The notes: generated from the letters alone by a model not told the origin. Positions 9,674-20,084 are shown, numbered from the stretch's first letter. The stretch is 64,000 nt of DNA from Erwinia oleae (GCF_000770305.1 NZ_JNVB01000006.1:31727-95726); one strand, 5' to 3'. Program-made: numbers and translations.

Positions 9674-10074
9674 TTTTAAATCCTTTTGAATAACAGTCCA
9701 GTTGTGAGGAAAAAAATCTTTTTCTCGATATTTTCAAGTATTATAAATCAGTACTATCTAATAGCAATACGTTACGCCATATTTTTTTGTTATTTACCCG
9801 ATGAGTGTATTTCTTGTGTAAATTCAATGGCGTTGGGGAGTTTTTTTGAACTAATGACTATGTTAGGCCAGGTTTTTATTAAAAAAAATAATATAATAAC
9901 CATCAGGTGTTTAATATTTTGATTGTCTGGCCGCTTTATATATAAATTTATCCAGAAATACCGCAACAAAAAACGTATCGTTAAAAAGTTGTTGTCCGTA
10001 AAAAGGCTTAACAGATTACTCCGTTAAGCCCATTGCAGCGTTATGCGGTTTTTTAAACCCGCTTTCTTCCTGAA
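9674..10074. other. AT-rich promoter region upstream of ecpA
   Basis: This stretch separates ecpA (leftward) from the 3' end of bcp. It is strongly AT-rich, especially 9700-9960, and must hold the pilus promoter. I see no ecpR-like frame. The inverted repeat CTTAAC/GTTAAG around 10006-10027 and the sequence GCGGTTT/AAACCCGC around 10043-10060 could be part of the end of the bcp transcript, but neither has a clear T-tract in the right place. Confidence 0.5.
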
Positions 10075-10542
10075 TTATGCCTGCTGTAGCCAGGCCATAA
10101 CGATATCGTGGTGATCGCTGGTTTTGAATTCATCAAACACCTTCTCGACTTTACCATCCGTGCCAATCAGAAAGCTGATACGGTGGATGCCATCGTAGGT
10201 TTTCCCCATAAAGGTTTTTTCGCCCCAGATGCCAAACTGCTCGCAGACCTGATGATCTTCATCAGAGAGCAGGGTGAAATTCAGCAGCTCTTTCTCAACG
10301 AAGCGCGAAAGCTTTTCAGGCTTGTCCGTGCTGATGCCCAGCACCTCAACACCTGCTTTTTTCAGCTCGTCCATGCTGTCGCGCAGGCCGCACGCCTGTA
10401 CGGTGCACCCCGGCGTCATCGCTTTTGGATAGAAATAGACCAAAACGCGCTGTCCCTGGAAGTCGGTTAAATTTACCTGTTCGCCATCCTGATCGGGCAA
10501 GCTAAATTTCGGTGCAACATCACCGGCTTTCAGTGGATTCAT
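10075..10542 (-). CDS. bcp: Bcp, thiol peroxidase (peroxiredoxin Q)
   Basis: This 155-residue cytoplasmic peroxiredoxin reduces hydroperoxides with electrons from thioredoxin. The peroxidatic cysteine is C46 in the motif AMTPGCTVQACGLRD, and C51 is the resolving cysteine in the atypical 2-Cys arrangement. The sequence is close to E. coli Bcp over its full length. The open frame runs back to 10653, but the ATG at 10542 matches the conserved N-terminus (MNPLKAGD). The start overlaps the last 23 bases of gcvR, as expected for the gcvR-bcp operon. Confidence 0.96.
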   Translation of the reverse strand: MNPLKAGDVAPKFSLPDQDGEQVNLTDFQGQRVLVYFYPKAMTPGCTVQACGLRDSMDELKKAGVEVLGISTDKPEKLSRFVEKELLNFTLLSDEDHQVCEQFGIWGEKTFMGKTYDGIHRISFLIGTDGKVEKVFDEFKTSDHHDIVMAWLQQA

Positions 10543-11110
10543 CACAACTCTCCATTTTTTCATCATGCTGTGGATACGTAACGACGCTGATAGTGCCTTG
10601 CGCATGCAGTTCTGTACATAGCTCGTTAAACGCCTGCTCAATAAATGATGCATCCTGGCGAGCCGGGCTATGGGCCGTTATTTGAATATAGAGCAAGGCA
10701 GGCTGATTTTCAGCCGGTTGCGTGCGAGAAACCAGTTCCGCAACGTTCATTTGGTGCGAATCGAACAGATCGGTAAAGCGTTCAATAATGTGTGGCGAGT
10801 CGGTTACCTCAACCTGCACCCACACCGTGGCGGGCATCGGCGGCCGTTCGCGAAAGGCGGTGCGCTTCATTACAATCAGCAGTTCCAGCTCGGCGCCCTT
10901 GAGCGGCAGCGTTGATTCAATCAGCGTGATGGCGTTCCAACTGCCGGAAAGCAGCATAATAAAGGTGAATTCGTCGCCGAGCATGGCGAGGCGGCTGTCT
11001 TCAATATTACAACCGCAGCTGCTGACATGACGGGTAATGGTATTAACAATACCCGGACGATCAACGCCGAGCGCGGTGATAACCAAATGATGTTGCTCTG
11101 ACTGCGGCAA
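10520..11110 (-). CDS. gcvR: GcvR, regulator of the glycine cleavage system
   Basis: This 196-residue protein with two ACT domains (about 8-80 and 93-175) binds glycine. In its absence it sequesters the activator GcvA so that gcvTHP stays repressed. Typical blocks are LVITALGVDRPGIVNTITRH in the first domain and AELVSRTQPAEN in the second. The start is TTG at 11110, with AGGA 9 bases upstream; E. coli gcvR also uses a TTG. It is divergent from dapA across about 160 bases and overlaps bcp downstream. Confidence 0.93.
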   Translation of the reverse strand: MPQSEQHHLVITALGVDRPGIVNTITRHVSSCGCNIEDSRLAMLGDEFTFIMLLSGSWNAITLIESTLPLKGAELELLIVMKRTAFRERPPMPATVWVQVEVTDSPHIIERFTDLFDSHQMNVAELVSRTQPAENQPALLYIQITAHSPARQDASFIEQAFNELCTELHAQGTISVVTYPQHDEKMESCDESTESR

Positions 11111-11268
11111 AATGATGCTTCCTGTCCGTCATGATGATTAGCAAATATGATAACGCTAAGGTAAACATAAAAAATACCCTGTGCCAAGGGGCCGCGCGGC
11201 CTTGTCCGCTTGCTTTTCAATAGCCGTCAAACGTACCATGAAGCACTTGTTTGTGGAGGGGATGGCTA

Positions 11269-12147
11269 ATGTTCACGGGAAGTATTGTTGCACTCGTTAC
11301 GCCGATGGATGAGAAAGGGTATGTCTGCCGGGCGAGCTTAAAAAAACTGATCGATTATCATGTTGCCAGCGGAACGGCAGCAATTGTCTCGGTAGGAACA
11401 ACGGGTGAATCCGCTACGTTAAGCCATGATGAACATGGCGATGTGGTGATGCTGACGCTGGAGCTGGCCGATGGCCGCATCCCGGTCATTGCCGGAACCG
11501 GTGCAAATGCCACCGCCGAGGGCATCTCGCTGACCAGACGATTCGAAAACAGCGGCGTGGTGGGTTGTCTGACCGTCACGCCGTACTACAATCGTCCCAC
11601 GCAGGAAGGGCTGTATCAGCACTTCAAAGCCATTGCCGAAAGTACCGACCTGCCGCAGATGCTGTATAATGTGCCGTCCCGCACCGGCTGCGACATGCTG
11701 CCGGAAACCGTTGGCCGTCTGTCAAAAATCAAAAATATTATCGGTATTAAAGAGGCAACCGGGAACTTATCGCGGGTTAGTCAGATCCAAGAGCTGGTTG
11801 ATGAGACATTCGTTCTTGTCAGCGGCGACGACGCCTCCGCCCTCGACTTTATGCAGTTAGGCGGTCATGGCGTTATCTCCGTGACGGCAAACGTTGCCGC
11901 ACGCGAGATGGCGCAGCTCTGCGAACTGGCACAACAGCGTAATTTTGTGGAAGCACGTCGCCTGAACCAGCGCCTGATGCACCTCCATCAGAAGCTGTTT
12001 ATCGAGCCTAATCCTGTACCGGTCAAATGGGCGGCTAAACAGTTAGGATTAATTGCAACCGATACGATGCGTTTACCTATGACGCCGCTGACAGCAGCGG
12101 GACGTCCGGTTGTTGAGCAGGCGCTCCAAAAAGCTGGCCTGCTTTAA
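11269..12147 (+). CDS. dapA: DapA, 4-hydroxy-tetrahydrodipicolinate synthase
   Basis: This 292-residue TIM-barrel enzyme condenses pyruvate with aspartate-4-semialdehyde, the first step dedicated to lysine and diaminopimelate. The Schiff-base lysine is K161 in GIKEATGN, and Y133 in [10 protein letters not shown] is the catalytic tyrosine. The conserved [12 protein letters not shown] loop is present. The ATG at 11269 gives the same N-terminus as E. coli (MFTGSIVA), with GGAGG upstream. It is followed after 15 bases by bamC, the usual dapA-bamC operon. Confidence 0.97.
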   Translation: MFTGSIVALVTPMDEKGYVCRASLKKLIDYHVASGTAAIVSVGTTGESATLSHDEHGDVVMLTLELADGRIPVIAGTGANATAEGISLTRRFENSGVVGCLTVTPYYNRPTQEGLYQHFKAIAESTDLPQMLYNVPSRTGCDMLPETVGRLSKIKNIIGIKEATGNLSRVSQIQELVDETFVLVSGDDASALDFMQLGGHGVISVTANVAAREMAQLCELAQQRNFVEARRLNQRLMHLHQKLFIEPNPVPVKWAAKQLGLIATDTMRLPMTPLTAAGRPVVEQALQKAGLL

Positions 12148-12162
12148 ATTTAGGGAGAAGTA

Positions 12163-13197
12163 ATGGCTTACTCAGTACAAAAGTCCGCTGTCGCAAAGGT
12201 GGTAGGGCTTTCCGTTGTGATGCTGCTGGCGGCATGTTCCAGCGACCAGCGCTATAAGCGCCAGGTCAGCGGTGACGAATCCTACCTTCAGGCCGCAGAC
12301 GTTAGCGATCTACACGCCCCTGCGGGCATGGTACTTCCGCTGCAAAATGGTGAATATGACGTTCCTGACGTTAACAGCAAAGGCGCGGTTGGCAAGCAGT
12401 TAGACATTCGTCCGCCCGCTCAGCCGCTGGCGCTGATGAACGGCGCGCGCACTCAGTTTGCCGGTAACTCAGGCGTGCTGCTGCTGGATAACGCTCGCAA
12501 TGGCACTTTGTGGCCGCAGGTAGTTGATGTGGTACAGCAACGAAACTACCCCATTGCCAGCCGCACTGACGCCAGCCAGACGCTGACCACGGACTGGGTG
12601 CAGTGGAATCGCGCCGATGAAGATCATCAGTATCGCGGACGCTATCAAATCAACGTGCAGCAGCAGGGTTATCAGCAGGCGCTGAGCGTCAAGCTGCTGG
12701 AACTGCAACAGGAAAACAGTGCGGTAACTTCGCCGGTTCAGCTTCAGCGCTACACCGCGCAGATGTTGAATGAACTAAGCAGCGGCCTGGATAAGATTGA
12801 GACCAGTCGTGAAAACGCCGCAGCACACCGCAGCGCCACGCAGATTGACGTGCAGAGCGGTGCTGATGAAACCGGTCTGCCTGCGCTGATCGTGCGGGCG
12901 CCGTTCAACACCGTTTGGGAACGTCTGCCGCAGGCGCTGCCGCGCGTGGGGATGGAGGTGACCGACAGCAACCGTTCTCAGGGCAGCCTGAACGTGACCT
13001 ATAAAGCGCCGGGTAGCGATACCTGGGACGAGCTGGGCGCGAAAGATCCTGAGCTGGTCAACGGTGACTACAAACTTCAGGTCGGCGATCTGGATAACCG
13101 CAGCAGCCTGCAATTCCTTGACCCGAAAGGTCATACGCTTACGCAGTCGCAAAACGACGCGCTGGTGGCCGTATTCCAGGCCGCCTTCAGTAAGTAA
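12163..13197 (+). CDS. bamC: BamC, lipoprotein of the outer-membrane protein assembly complex
   Basis: This 344-residue lipoprotein (the same length as in E. coli) belongs to the BamABCDE machine that inserts beta-barrel proteins. The lipobox is LLAAC with the lipidated cysteine at 25. The unstructured N-terminal region that binds BamD follows ([17 protein letters not shown]), and then two helix-grip domains. The gene has a good ribosome site (GGGAG) and shares a transcript with dapA. A terminator follows directly. Confidence 0.96.
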   Translation: MAYSVQKSAVAKVVGLSVVMLLAACSSDQRYKRQVSGDESYLQAADVSDLHAPAGMVLPLQNGEYDVPDVNSKGAVGKQLDIRPPAQPLALMNGARTQFAGNSGVLLLDNARNGTLWPQVVDVVQQRNYPIASRTDASQTLTTDWVQWNRADEDHQYRGRYQINVQQQGYQQALSVKLLELQQENSAVTSPVQLQRYTAQMLNELSSGLDKIETSRENAAAHRSATQIDVQSGADETGLPALIVRAPFNTVWERLPQALPRVGMEVTDSNRSQGSLNVTYKAPGSDTWDELGAKDPELVNGDYKLQVGDLDNRSSLQFLDPKGHTLTQSQNDALVAVFQAAFSK

Positions 13198-13204
13198 TAT
13201 CAGA

Positions 13205-13229
13205 GGCCGGAGCATCTCCGGCCTTTTTT
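13205..13229 (+). terminator. Rho-independent terminator of dapA-bamC
   Basis: GGCCGGAG and CTCCGGCC form a perfect 8-base-pair stem with a CAT loop, seven bases after the bamC stop, followed by six T residues. Confidence 0.92.
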
Positions 13230-13239
13230 ATTCTCTGAC

Positions 13240-13255
13240 GCGTAAACGATTGCTT
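13240..13255. promoter_or_regulatory. Probable PurR operator upstream of purC
   Basis: The 16-base sequence GCGTAAACGATTGCTT matches the PurR palindrome ACGCAAACGTTTGCGT at 12 positions, including the central core apart from one base. It lies 109 bases before the purC start, where purine repression acts in E. coli. The match was made by eye. Confidence 0.6.
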
Positions 13256-13363
13256 CGGTTTTTTCGCCGCAGATTATAGACTATTCGCCTCGACAGATTG
13301 CTTCTTGTTGCCGTGATGGCGAAGCGAAATACGCAGAATATTTTATGTTTGGAGTTTAAGAAG

Positions 13364-14077
13364 ATGAAAAAACAAGCTGAGTTGTATCGCGGTAAAGCGA
13401 AAACCGTTTACAGCACCGATAACCCGGATCTGCTGGTTCTCGAATTCCGTAACGATACGTCAGCGCTGGACGGTGAGCGTATCGAACAGTTTGATCGCAA
13501 GGGAATGATTAATAATAAATTTAATTATTTTATTATGACCAGACTTCAGGAAGCGGGCATCCCCACGCAGATGGAAGCGCTGCTTTCTGATAACGAAGCG
13601 CTGGTGAAAAAGCTGGATATGGTGCCGGTGGAGTGTGTGGTGCGCAATCGCGCGGCAGGCTCGCTGGTGAAGCGCCTGGGCGTTGAAGAGGGCATGGTGC
13701 TCAATCCGCCGCTGTTCGATCTGTTCCTGAAAGACGATGCCAAACACGATCCGATGGTCAACGACTCCTATTGCGAGACCTTCGGCTGGGTGAGTAAAGA
13801 GAACCTGACGCGCATGCGCGAACTGACCTACAAAGCCAACGAGGTTTTAAGCGCGCTTTTTGATGACGCCGGTCTGATCCTCGTCGACTTCAAGCTGGAG
13901 TTTGGCCTGTTCAATGGCGAAGTGGTGCTGGGTGACGAGTTCTCGCCGGATGGCGCGCGTCTCTGGGACAAAGCAACGCTCAATAAGATGGATAAGGATC
14001 GCTACCGCCAAAGCCTTGGCGGCCTGATCGAGGCCTATGAGGAAGTAGCAACTCGTCTTGGCGTGAAGCTGGACTGA
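13364..14077 (+). CDS. purC: PurC, SAICAR synthetase
   Basis: This 237-residue enzyme joins aspartate to CAIR using ATP in de novo purine synthesis. Recognisable blocks are [39 protein letters not shown] and [13 protein letters not shown]. The length equals E. coli PurC. The open frame extends to 13298, but the ATG at 13364 has GGAG upstream and gives the conserved N-terminus [11 protein letters not shown] PurR-like site lies upstream and a terminator follows. Confidence 0.97.
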   Translation: MKKQAELYRGKAKTVYSTDNPDLLVLEFRNDTSALDGERIEQFDRKGMINNKFNYFIMTRLQEAGIPTQMEALLSDNEALVKKLDMVPVECVVRNRAAGSLVKRLGVEEGMVLNPPLFDLFLKDDAKHDPMVNDSYCETFGWVSKENLTRMRELTYKANEVLSALFDDAGLILVDFKLEFGLFNGEVVLGDEFSPDGARLWDKATLNKMDKDRYRQSLGGLIEAYEEVATRLGVKLD

Positions 14078-14083
14078 CTCTCT

Positions 14084-14113
14084 GCGCTACGGCTCGCGGT
14101 CGTAGCGCCTTTT
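14084..14113 (+). terminator. Rho-independent terminator after purC
   Basis: GCGCTACG pairs with CGTAGCGC across a 9-base loop and is followed by CTTTT. It begins seven bases after the purC stop. Confidence 0.8.
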
Positions 14114-14220
14114 CCTGCCTGTTCAAATCCCCCCTTTATCATGCCGGGGCTGGTGCAGTGACCCCGCGACGTCTAAAATTACCCCATCTGCCGCTTTGCG
14201 GTCTCAACAAGGAGTAATGT

Positions 14221-15078
14221 ATGCGTTGGCAAGGGCGCCGCGAAAGCGACAATGTCGAAGATCGTCGAAATGAACCGGGCACCGTCGGCGGTGGTCGGAT
14301 GCGTATTCCGCGCGGTAAAGGCGGCATCGTGCTGCTGATCGTGGTGATGGTGGCGGGCTACTATGGATACGACCTGACGCCGCTGTTAACCGGCGAGACG
14401 GGGGGATCGCAATCCGTCCAGCAACAGCGCGTTGATCCGCAGCAGGACGACGAGGCGGCGAAATTTACTAAAGTGATCCTGGCGACGACGGAAGACACCT
14501 GGCAGAAAATTTTCCAGCAGATGGGCAAAACCTATACCGCGCCGAAACTGGTGATGTATCGCGGTGCCACGCGAACCGGTTGCGGCACCGGCCAGTCGGT
14601 GATGGGGCCGTTCTATTGTCCGTCCGACAGCACGGTTTATATCGACCTCTCGTTCTATGATGAGATGAAAAACAAGCTCGGCGCCGACGGCGATTTTGCG
14701 CAGGGTTACGTGATTGCTCATGAAGTTGGACACCACGTGCAGCGGCTGATGGGCATTGAATCGAAGGTTCGCCAGATGCAGCAGGGCGCCAGCCAGACGC
14801 AGGTTAATCAGCTTTCGGTGAAAATGGAGCTTCAGGCCGACTGCTTTGCCGGCGTCTGGGGCCACTATATGCAGCAAGAAAAAGTGCTGGAACCGGGCGA
14901 TCTGAACGAGGCGTTAAACGCCGCCGAAGCGATCGGTGACGATCGCCTGCAACAGCAAAGTCAGGGCCGCGTGGTGCCGGACAGCTTTACGCACGGCACG
15001 TCGCAACAGCGTTATGACTGGTTCAAAAAAGGTTACGACAGCGGGAATCCTGGCCAGTGCAACACCTTTGCAGGCTAA
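14221..15078 (+). CDS. ypfJ: YpfJ, membrane-anchored neutral zinc metallopeptidase family protein
   Basis: This 285-residue protein of the neutral zinc metallopeptidase family has one membrane helix (about residues 34-51), a linker rich in Gln and Asp, and a catalytic domain. The zinc motif is HEVGH at 167-171, with a likely third ligand in the downstream [11 protein letters not shown] segment. The substrate is unknown in E. coli too. The ATG has AGGAG 7 bases upstream. The next gene, tmcA, starts three bases after the stop, so the two are co-transcribed. Confidence 0.92.
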   Translation: MRWQGRRESDNVEDRRNEPGTVGGGRMRIPRGKGGIVLLIVVMVAGYYGYDLTPLLTGETGGSQSVQQQRVDPQQDDEAAKFTKVILATTEDTWQKIFQQMGKTYTAPKLVMYRGATRTGCGTGQSVMGPFYCPSDSTVYIDLSFYDEMKNKLGADGDFAQGYVIAHEVGHHVQRLMGIESKVRQMQQGASQTQVNQLSVKMELQADCFAGVWGHYMQQEKVLEPGDLNEALNAAEAIGDDRLQQQSQGRVVPDSFTHGTSQQRYDWFKKGYDSGNPGQCNTFAG

Positions 15079-15081
15079 GCG

Positions 15082-17109
15082 GTGGCTGAACCCGGCGACC
15101 TGATCACACATACAGAGGCGCTGAAGCAGCAGGGCAGGCGCCGCCTGTTGGTGATCAGCGGCGAGGGGGAGTGGTGCCAGCAGCAGGCCGCCCGGTGGAT
15201 GGCGGCGCTTCCCGGCGACTGGCTGTGGCTCGGCGATGCGCCGCAAAGCCCGCTCTCCTGCGCCGCAACGGCGGCCCGCACGCTACTGGGCCGCGAATTT
15301 CTTCATGCGGTTTTTGACGCCCGACACGGCTTCAATGCAGAGGCGCTGGCCGCGCTCTCCGGTACGCTTAAACCCGGCAGCTGGCTGCTGGTTCTGGCGC
15401 CGGCGTGGGAACGCTGGCTGGCACAGCCGGATACCGATTCACTGCGCTGGAGCGAACAACCTTCCGCCATCCCCACGCCCAATTTCCTTCATCGATTCCG
15501 CCAACGGGTGCTGACCGACAGCAATGCCGCGCTGCTGCGCCAGCACTATCCGTTGCGCCTGCCGCCGCAGCCCGACGGGCCCGCGTGGCAGCCCGATAAC
15601 ACCGCGCAGCGGCAACTGCTTGCGCGTCTGCTCGCCTGCGAACCGGGGATCCACGCGCTGATTGCGCCGCGCGGCAGAGGTAAATCGGCGCTGGCCGGGC
15701 AGTTGGCGGCAGAGTGGCCTGGCGAATGCCTCATCACCGCCCCGGCGAAGGTGTCTACCGAGGTGCTGGCACGTTTTGCGGGCGAGAAATTCCGTTTTAT
15801 CGCCCCGGATCGCCTGCTGGCGGAACAGGCTGACTACCAGGCGCAGAAAATCGACTGGCTGATTATTGATGAAGCGGCGGCTATTCCCACGCCGCTGCTG
15901 GAAAAACTGGTCACGCTTTTTCCTCGTGTTCTGTTGACCACCACGCTTCAGGGCTTTGAGGGAACGGGGCGCGGCTTCCTGCTGAAGTTTTGCGCCGGGC
16001 TGCCAAATGCCACGCTGCTGAGCCTTGACGAACCGCTGCGCTGGGCGAAAAACGATCCGCTTGAGCGCTTTGTCGATGGAGCGCTGCTGTTTGAAGAGGC
16101 GCAGCCTGAGCGCAGCGAGGCGGACGTCCGCTATGTTTTTCCTGAGCAGGCAGACTGGCAAACCCATCCCGCACAGCTCTGCGCCCTTTATCAGCTTCTT
16201 GCCAGCGCTCACTATCGCACCTCGCCGCTTGATTTAAGACGGATGATGGATGCGCCGGGTATGCACTTCAGCGCTGCCTTGCAGGGTGACCAGGTGAACG
16301 GCGCCGCGTGGCTGGTCGACGAGGGGGGGCTTTCGGCGTCGCTGGCCGAAGCGGTCTGGGCCGGTTTTCGCCGTCCGCGCGGAAACCTTGTCGCGCAGTC
16401 GCTTGCGGCACACGCCAGCTTTCCCGAGGCGGCGCAGCTTCATTCACGTCGTATCAGCCGTATTGCGATAGCGCCTGCGCTGCGGCGGTGCGGCATCGGG
16501 CGTAACATGGTGCGTCACAGCATGACGCGCGCGCACGGGCTGGATTTCCTCTCGGTCAGTTTTGGCTACACCGATGCGCTGTGGGCATTCTGGCGCGCGT
16601 GCGGGTTTCAACTGGTACGAATCGGCACCCGGCAGGAAGCCAGCAGCGGCTGCTATGCGGCGATGGCTGTTCTGCCGATAAGCGAGCAGGGCAGCCAGCT
16701 TTGCGCGCGCGCCAGTCAGCGTCTGGCGCGAGACTGGCCGTGGCTGCGTCGCTTTGTGCAGATTGACGGTCTCACGTTTCCGGCGCATGACGAGGCGCTC
16801 GACGACGACGACTGGCGGGAACTGGCGGGGTTCGCCTGGGCACAGCGGCCGCTGGAGGCCGGCGTTGGCGCGCTGGGGCGCCTGGTCAGCGTTTTTCCTC
16901 AGCCGCTGCCGCTGCTGTCCGGTTCCGTGGCGGAAGGCGCTGACGGTGCTTCGCTTGCCAGGCAGTTTGGCATGAGCGGACGTAAGGTGTTGCTGGCGGG
17001 ATGCCGACAGGAGGCGCAGCGCGCGCTGGAAACCCTGGACGGCGCGCGCAGTGAGCAGTGGCGCTTGCGTATTGCGACGCTGAGGGAGAAAAGCAATGCG
17101 GCAGAATAA
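15082..17109 (+). CDS. tmcA: TmcA, tRNA(Met) cytidine acetyltransferase
   Basis: This 675-residue enzyme makes N4-acetylcytidine at the wobble base of elongator tRNA-Met, using acetyl-CoA and ATP or GTP hydrolysis. An N-terminal region is followed by an RNA-helicase-like domain with Walker A (RGRGKSALAGQ, about residue 198) and Walker B/DEAA (LIIDEAAAIP). A GNAT acetyltransferase domain then runs from about 440 to 530 (SRIAIAPALRRCGIGRNM, SVSFGYT), followed by a C-terminal RNA-binding tail. Blocks such as HYRTSPLDLRRMMDAPG match E. coli TmcA (YpfI). The start is GTG, coupled to ypfJ without a strong ribosome site of its own. Confidence 0.94.
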   Translation: MAEPGDLITHTEALKQQGRRRLLVISGEGEWCQQQAARWMAALPGDWLWLGDAPQSPLSCAATAARTLLGREFLHAVFDARHGFNAEALAALSGTLKPGSWLLVLAPAWERWLAQPDTDSLRWSEQPSAIPTPNFLHRFRQRVLTDSNAALLRQHYPLRLPPQPDGPAWQPDNTAQRQLLARLLACEPGIHALIAPRGRGKSALAGQLAAEWPGECLITAPAKVSTEVLARFAGEKFRFIAPDRLLAEQADYQAQKIDWLIIDEAAAIPTPLLEKLVTLFPRVLLTTTLQGFEGTGRGFLLKFCAGLPNATLLSLDEPLRWAKNDPLERFVDGALLFEEAQPERSEADVRYVFPEQADWQTHPAQLCALYQLLASAHYRTSPLDLRRMMDAPGMHFSAALQGDQVNGAAWLVDEGGLSASLAEAVWAGFRRPRGNLVAQSLAAHASFPEAAQLHSRRISRIAIAPALRRCGIGRNMVRHSMTRAHGLDFLSVSFGYTDALWAFWRACGFQLVRIGTRQEASSGCYAAMAVLPISEQGSQLCARASQRLARDWPWLRRFVQIDGLTFPAHDEALDDDDWRELAGFAWAQRPLEAGVGALGRLVSVFPQPLPLLSGSVAEGADGASLARQFGMSGRKVLLAGCRQEAQRALETLDGARSEQWRLRIATLREKSNAAE

Positions 17110-17135
17110 TGCGGGGCGGCAGGCGCCCCGGCTGA

Positions 17136-17324
17136 CTATTTCTTTTTCGGCCAGTCGTCGTCGTCGTCCCACTTGTCGTTGAAATCACGATGCGGCGGCA
17201 AATCCGGCTTGTTGGCCATGAACTTCTTGTGATCGATGCGCTTCAGATCTTTATACACGTTCATCAGCACGCCAACCATCAACACAATAACGATTATCCA
17301 CCAGTACTCTTTAAGCCATTCCAT
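17136..17324 (-). CDS. ypfN: YpfN, small membrane protein (UPF0370)
   Basis: This 62-residue protein has one membrane helix (about residues 6-23) and a charged cytoplasmic tail with the block [18 protein letters not shown], almost identical to E. coli YpfN. Its function is unknown. It lies 10 bases downstream of dapE and is probably the last gene of yffB-dapE-ypfN. It converges with tmcA. Confidence 0.92.
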   Translation of the reverse strand: MEWLKEYWWIIVIVLMVGVLMNVYKDLKRIDHKKFMANKPDLPPHRDFNDKWDDDDDWPKKK

Positions 17325-17334
17325 ATAGTTACCC

Positions 17335-18462
17335 TTATGCGATCAACTGTTCCATAATCCGCTGGTACATCCGGCTCAGCAGTTGCAGGTCGGCGGCCTT
17401 CACGCACTCATTGATTTTATGAATGGTGGCGTTCACCGGCCCCAGCTCAACCACCTGCGCGCCCATACGTGCGATAAAGCGTCCGTCGGAGGTGCCGCCA
17501 GTGGTCTGCAAAGCTGGCCTGATTTCATTATAGTGCGCAACGGCTTTCACTACCGCATTCACCAGGTTTCCGGAGGCGGTCAGGAAGGGCTGGCCGGAAA
17601 CGTTCCATGTCAGCGTATAGCGCAGTTGATGCTTATCCAACAGCGCCTGAACCCGCTGTTTAATCATCTCGTCGCTCAGTTCGGTACTGAAGCGGAAATT
17701 GAACTGCACAAAAAAGTCGCCAGGAATGACGTTATTGCTGCCGGTGCCCGCCTGCATATTGGCTATCTGCATGCTGGTCGGCGGGAAAAATTCGTTGCCG
17801 CGATCCCATTCAATCTCCACCAGTTCGTTCAGCGCGGGCAGCGCACGATGCACGGGATTGTCCGCCAGGTGCGGATAGGCGACGTGTCCTTGCACGCCGT
17901 GGATCGTCAGGTTCGCGGTCATCGATCCGCGACGCCCGTTTTTCACCACGTCGCCGACGGTTTCGGTGCTGGACGGTTCGCCCACCAGACAGTAATCCAG
18001 GCGCTCATTGCGCGCCATCAGCGTCTCGACCACTTTTACCGTGCCGTTAGTGGCGCTGGCTTCCTCATCGGAGGTGATCAAAAAGGCCAGTCGACCACGA
18101 TGGTTCGGGCAGGTTTTCACAAAGCGTTCGGCGGCGACCACCATCGCGGCCAGCGAGCCTTTCATGTCTGCCGCGCCGCGTCCGAACAGCATGCCGTCGC
18201 GGATGGATGGCTCAAACGGTGGATTGATCCAGCGGCTGGCGTCACCTGCGGGTACCACGTCGGTATGACCGGCGAACGCCAGCGTCTCGCCCTGGCCGCG
18301 CCAGGCCCAGAAGTTCAGCGTATCGCCAAACGGCATAGGTTCAATGGTGAACCCCAGCGCTTCCAGTCGGGCAATGATAATTGCCTGGCAGCCGGCGTCA
18401 TCAGGGCTGAGAGAAGGACGGCGGATGAGCTGCTGTGTCAGCTCAATGACGGGACAAAACAT
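17335..18462 (-). CDS. dapE: DapE, succinyl-diaminopimelate desuccinylase
   Basis: This 375-residue M20-family di-zinc enzyme releases succinate from N-succinyl-LL-diaminopimelate in the lysine/peptidoglycan pathway. Metal and catalytic residues are visible: H66 and D68 in [13 protein letters not shown]99 in [10 protein letters not shown], and E133-E134 in SDEEASA. The ligand histidine near the C-terminus is in [12 protein letters not shown]. The length and the start [11 protein letters not shown] agree with E. coli. The stop of yffB lies two bases upstream of the start. Confidence 0.96.
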   Translation of the reverse strand: MFCPVIELTQQLIRRPSLSPDDAGCQAIIIARLEALGFTIEPMPFGDTLNFWAWRGQGETLAFAGHTDVVPAGDASRWINPPFEPSIRDGMLFGRGAADMKGSLAAMVVAAERFVKTCPNHRGRLAFLITSDEEASATNGTVKVVETLMARNERLDYCLVGEPSSTETVGDVVKNGRRGSMTANLTIHGVQGHVAYPHLADNPVHRALPALNELVEIEWDRGNEFFPPTSMQIANMQAGTGSNNVIPGDFFVQFNFRFSTELSDEMIKQRVQALLDKHQLRYTLTWNVSGQPFLTASGNLVNAVVKAVAHYNEIRPALQTTGGTSDGRFIARMGAQVVELGPVNATIHKINECVKAADLQLLSRMYQRIMEQLIA

Positions 18463-18464
18463 AG

Positions 18465-18836
18465 TTACGGCTGCTCCTGAATAAACTGCGTATAGGCGCT
18501 TTCGCTGAAGCCTGGAAGCATAGAACCGTCTGCACCGCAGAGCAATGGGCGTTTGATGATTGCCGGGTGCGCCAGCATCAGATCGCGCGCGCTGTCAGCG
18601 TCGGTGACCGCAGCGCGCTGCGTTTCACTGAGCTTACGCCATGTGGTGCCGCGCGTATTGAGCAAAGTCTCCCAGCCCAGTTTATCGATAAAGCGTTGCA
18701 GCATCAGCGCGTCCAGACCATCGACGCGATAATCGTGAAACGTGCAGGCCACGCCGTTTGTTTGCAGAAATTTGCGTGCCTTTTTAACCGTGTCGCAGTT
18801 TTTGATGCCGTAGAGCGTGAGCGAACTCTCTTTCAT
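18465..18836 (-). CDS. yffB: YffB, ArsC/Spx-family thioredoxin-fold protein
   Basis: This 123-residue cytoplasmic protein has the ArsC-family signature [16 protein letters not shown], with a single cysteine at the redox position. Further blocks are [23 protein letters not shown] and PAIIKRPLL. It resembles E. coli YffB, whose glutathione-linked activity is only weakly characterised; it is not an arsenate resistance gene by context. It heads the yffB-dapE-ypfN operon. Confidence 0.9.
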   Translation of the reverse strand: MKESSLTLYGIKNCDTVKKARKFLQTNGVACTFHDYRVDGLDALMLQRFIDKLGWETLLNTRGTTWRKLSETQRAAVTDADSARDLMLAHPAIIKRPLLCGADGSMLPGFSESAYTQFIQEQP

Positions 18837-18959
18837 TAACCCGTATCCCTTTTACGTACCACCTGCGTCGGCACGCTTCAAATGTGTGAATTATCAACCC
18901 GTTTGAAGATAATGCCCCAGCCGACGCTTTCGATCCAGTCGGGGCGGCGAAAGGTGATT

Positions 18960-20084
18960 TCAGGAACCGGGATCGTGCAGAAAATAGCTGCCGCTGAACG
19001 GGACTGGCAGGAACTGATGGAAGAACTGCTGAAGCGTTTGTTCCGGGTTCACGTCGCTGAACAGGTCGGGATAGAGCGTTTTCGCCATAAACTCCGTGGC
19101 GGCAACGTGCCACGGACTGAGATAAAAGTTGTGCCATATAGCGGCCGAATGACCGTTCCGCAGTGCTTTCAGTTCACGCAGGCCGTTCTGCTTCGCCGTG
19201 AGTTCCTTCAGGCTGCGTTGCGCAACGGCGGGCGAAACCTCCGGCCCCATTTTCAACGCGCTGCGCTCGCTGGCATCACCCATGCCGGTAGCGAAGTAGT
19301 AATCGGGCTGCGAGGCAATCACGGTTTCTTCACTGAGTCGGCCAAATACGCCCTTTACTTTACCTCCGGCAATATTATCGCCGCCGGCAAACGCGAGCAG
19401 TTCGCCCAGACTGCCGTTCACCGCCGTTACGCAGCACTCGTTGCGGCGACCCAGGTGCAAATGGAGCAACACCGTCGGTTTTGGCCCTGCGTGGGCGGCA
19501 AGTCGATCGCGGATACGATGCATATGCTCGTCATAGAACTGCGTAAACGCGGCGGCACGCTGCTGCTGATTGAGTACCTCGCCCAAAATCTCCACGCTTC
19601 GCGTGGTATTTTTGAGTAAATGTACGCGTAAATCGACCCTGACAACGGGTATTTTCGCCGCCTTCAGAATGAGCTGAAGCTGTTGATCTGCGTCGTCATA
19701 GCGCGCGAGGCTCGGCAGAATAACCACGTCAGGCTTCAGCGCCAGCACTTTTTCCGGATTTAAATCGTTGGTGCCACCCAGGCCTGTTGGGGTGATCTTC
19801 AGCATCTGCGGAAAGCGCCGGGCAAAAACAGCCCATGTCTGACTGTCGTATTTTTTCAGATCCAGCGGCCAGCCAACGATCCGTTTAAAGGGATCGCCGG
19901 GTTCAAGCATCGCCAGCGTATACAGCATGCGGCTCTCTCCGAGCACAATCCGCTGCGGCCGATCCGGAATAGCAATGTGGTTACCGTCGATATCCGTGAT
20001 TGTTTTTGCCGACAGCAGCGGGCTGAAGGCCAGCATCAGTAAGAGCGCTGCCTGCGCAATGCGCCCGCGTTTAAAATTCAACAT
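18960..20084 (-). CDS. Periplasmic substrate-binding protein of an iron/cobalamin-type ABC transporter
   Basis: This 374-residue protein has a signal peptide (about 1-25, ending LLSA) and a class III (TroA/FhuD-like) fold. Visible blocks are NHIAIPDRPQRIVLGES at the start, PEKVLALKPDVVILPS, and a C-terminal block with EFMAKTLYPDLFSDV. Its start overlaps the end of the TonB-dependent receptor gene by 14 bases, so the two are translated together and probably handle the same iron chelate. No permease or ATPase gene is adjacent, so it must use one encoded elsewhere. The substrate is not known. Confidence 0.8.
   Translation of the reverse strand: MLNFKRGRIAQAALLLMLAFSPLLSAKTITDIDGNHIAIPDRPQRIVLGESRMLYTLAMLEPGDPFKRIVGWPLDLKKYDSQTWAVFARRFPQMLKITPTGLGGTNDLNPEKVLALKPDVVILPSLARYDDADQQLQLILKAAKIPVVRVDLRVHLLKNTTRSVEILGEVLNQQQRAAAFTQFYDEHMHRIRDRLAAHAGPKPTVLLHLHLGRRNECCVTAVNGSLGELLAFAGGDNIAGGKVKGVFGRLSEETVIASQPDYYFATGMGDASERSALKMGPEVSPAVAQRSLKELTAKQNGLRELKALRNGHSAAIWHNFYLSPWHVAATEFMAKTLYPDLFSDVNPEQTLQQFFHQFLPVPFSGSYFLHDPGS

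Noticed and set aside
17383..18480. 365-codon frame on the plus strand in dapE
   Set aside because: It is antisense to DapE, whose catalytic residues are all present.
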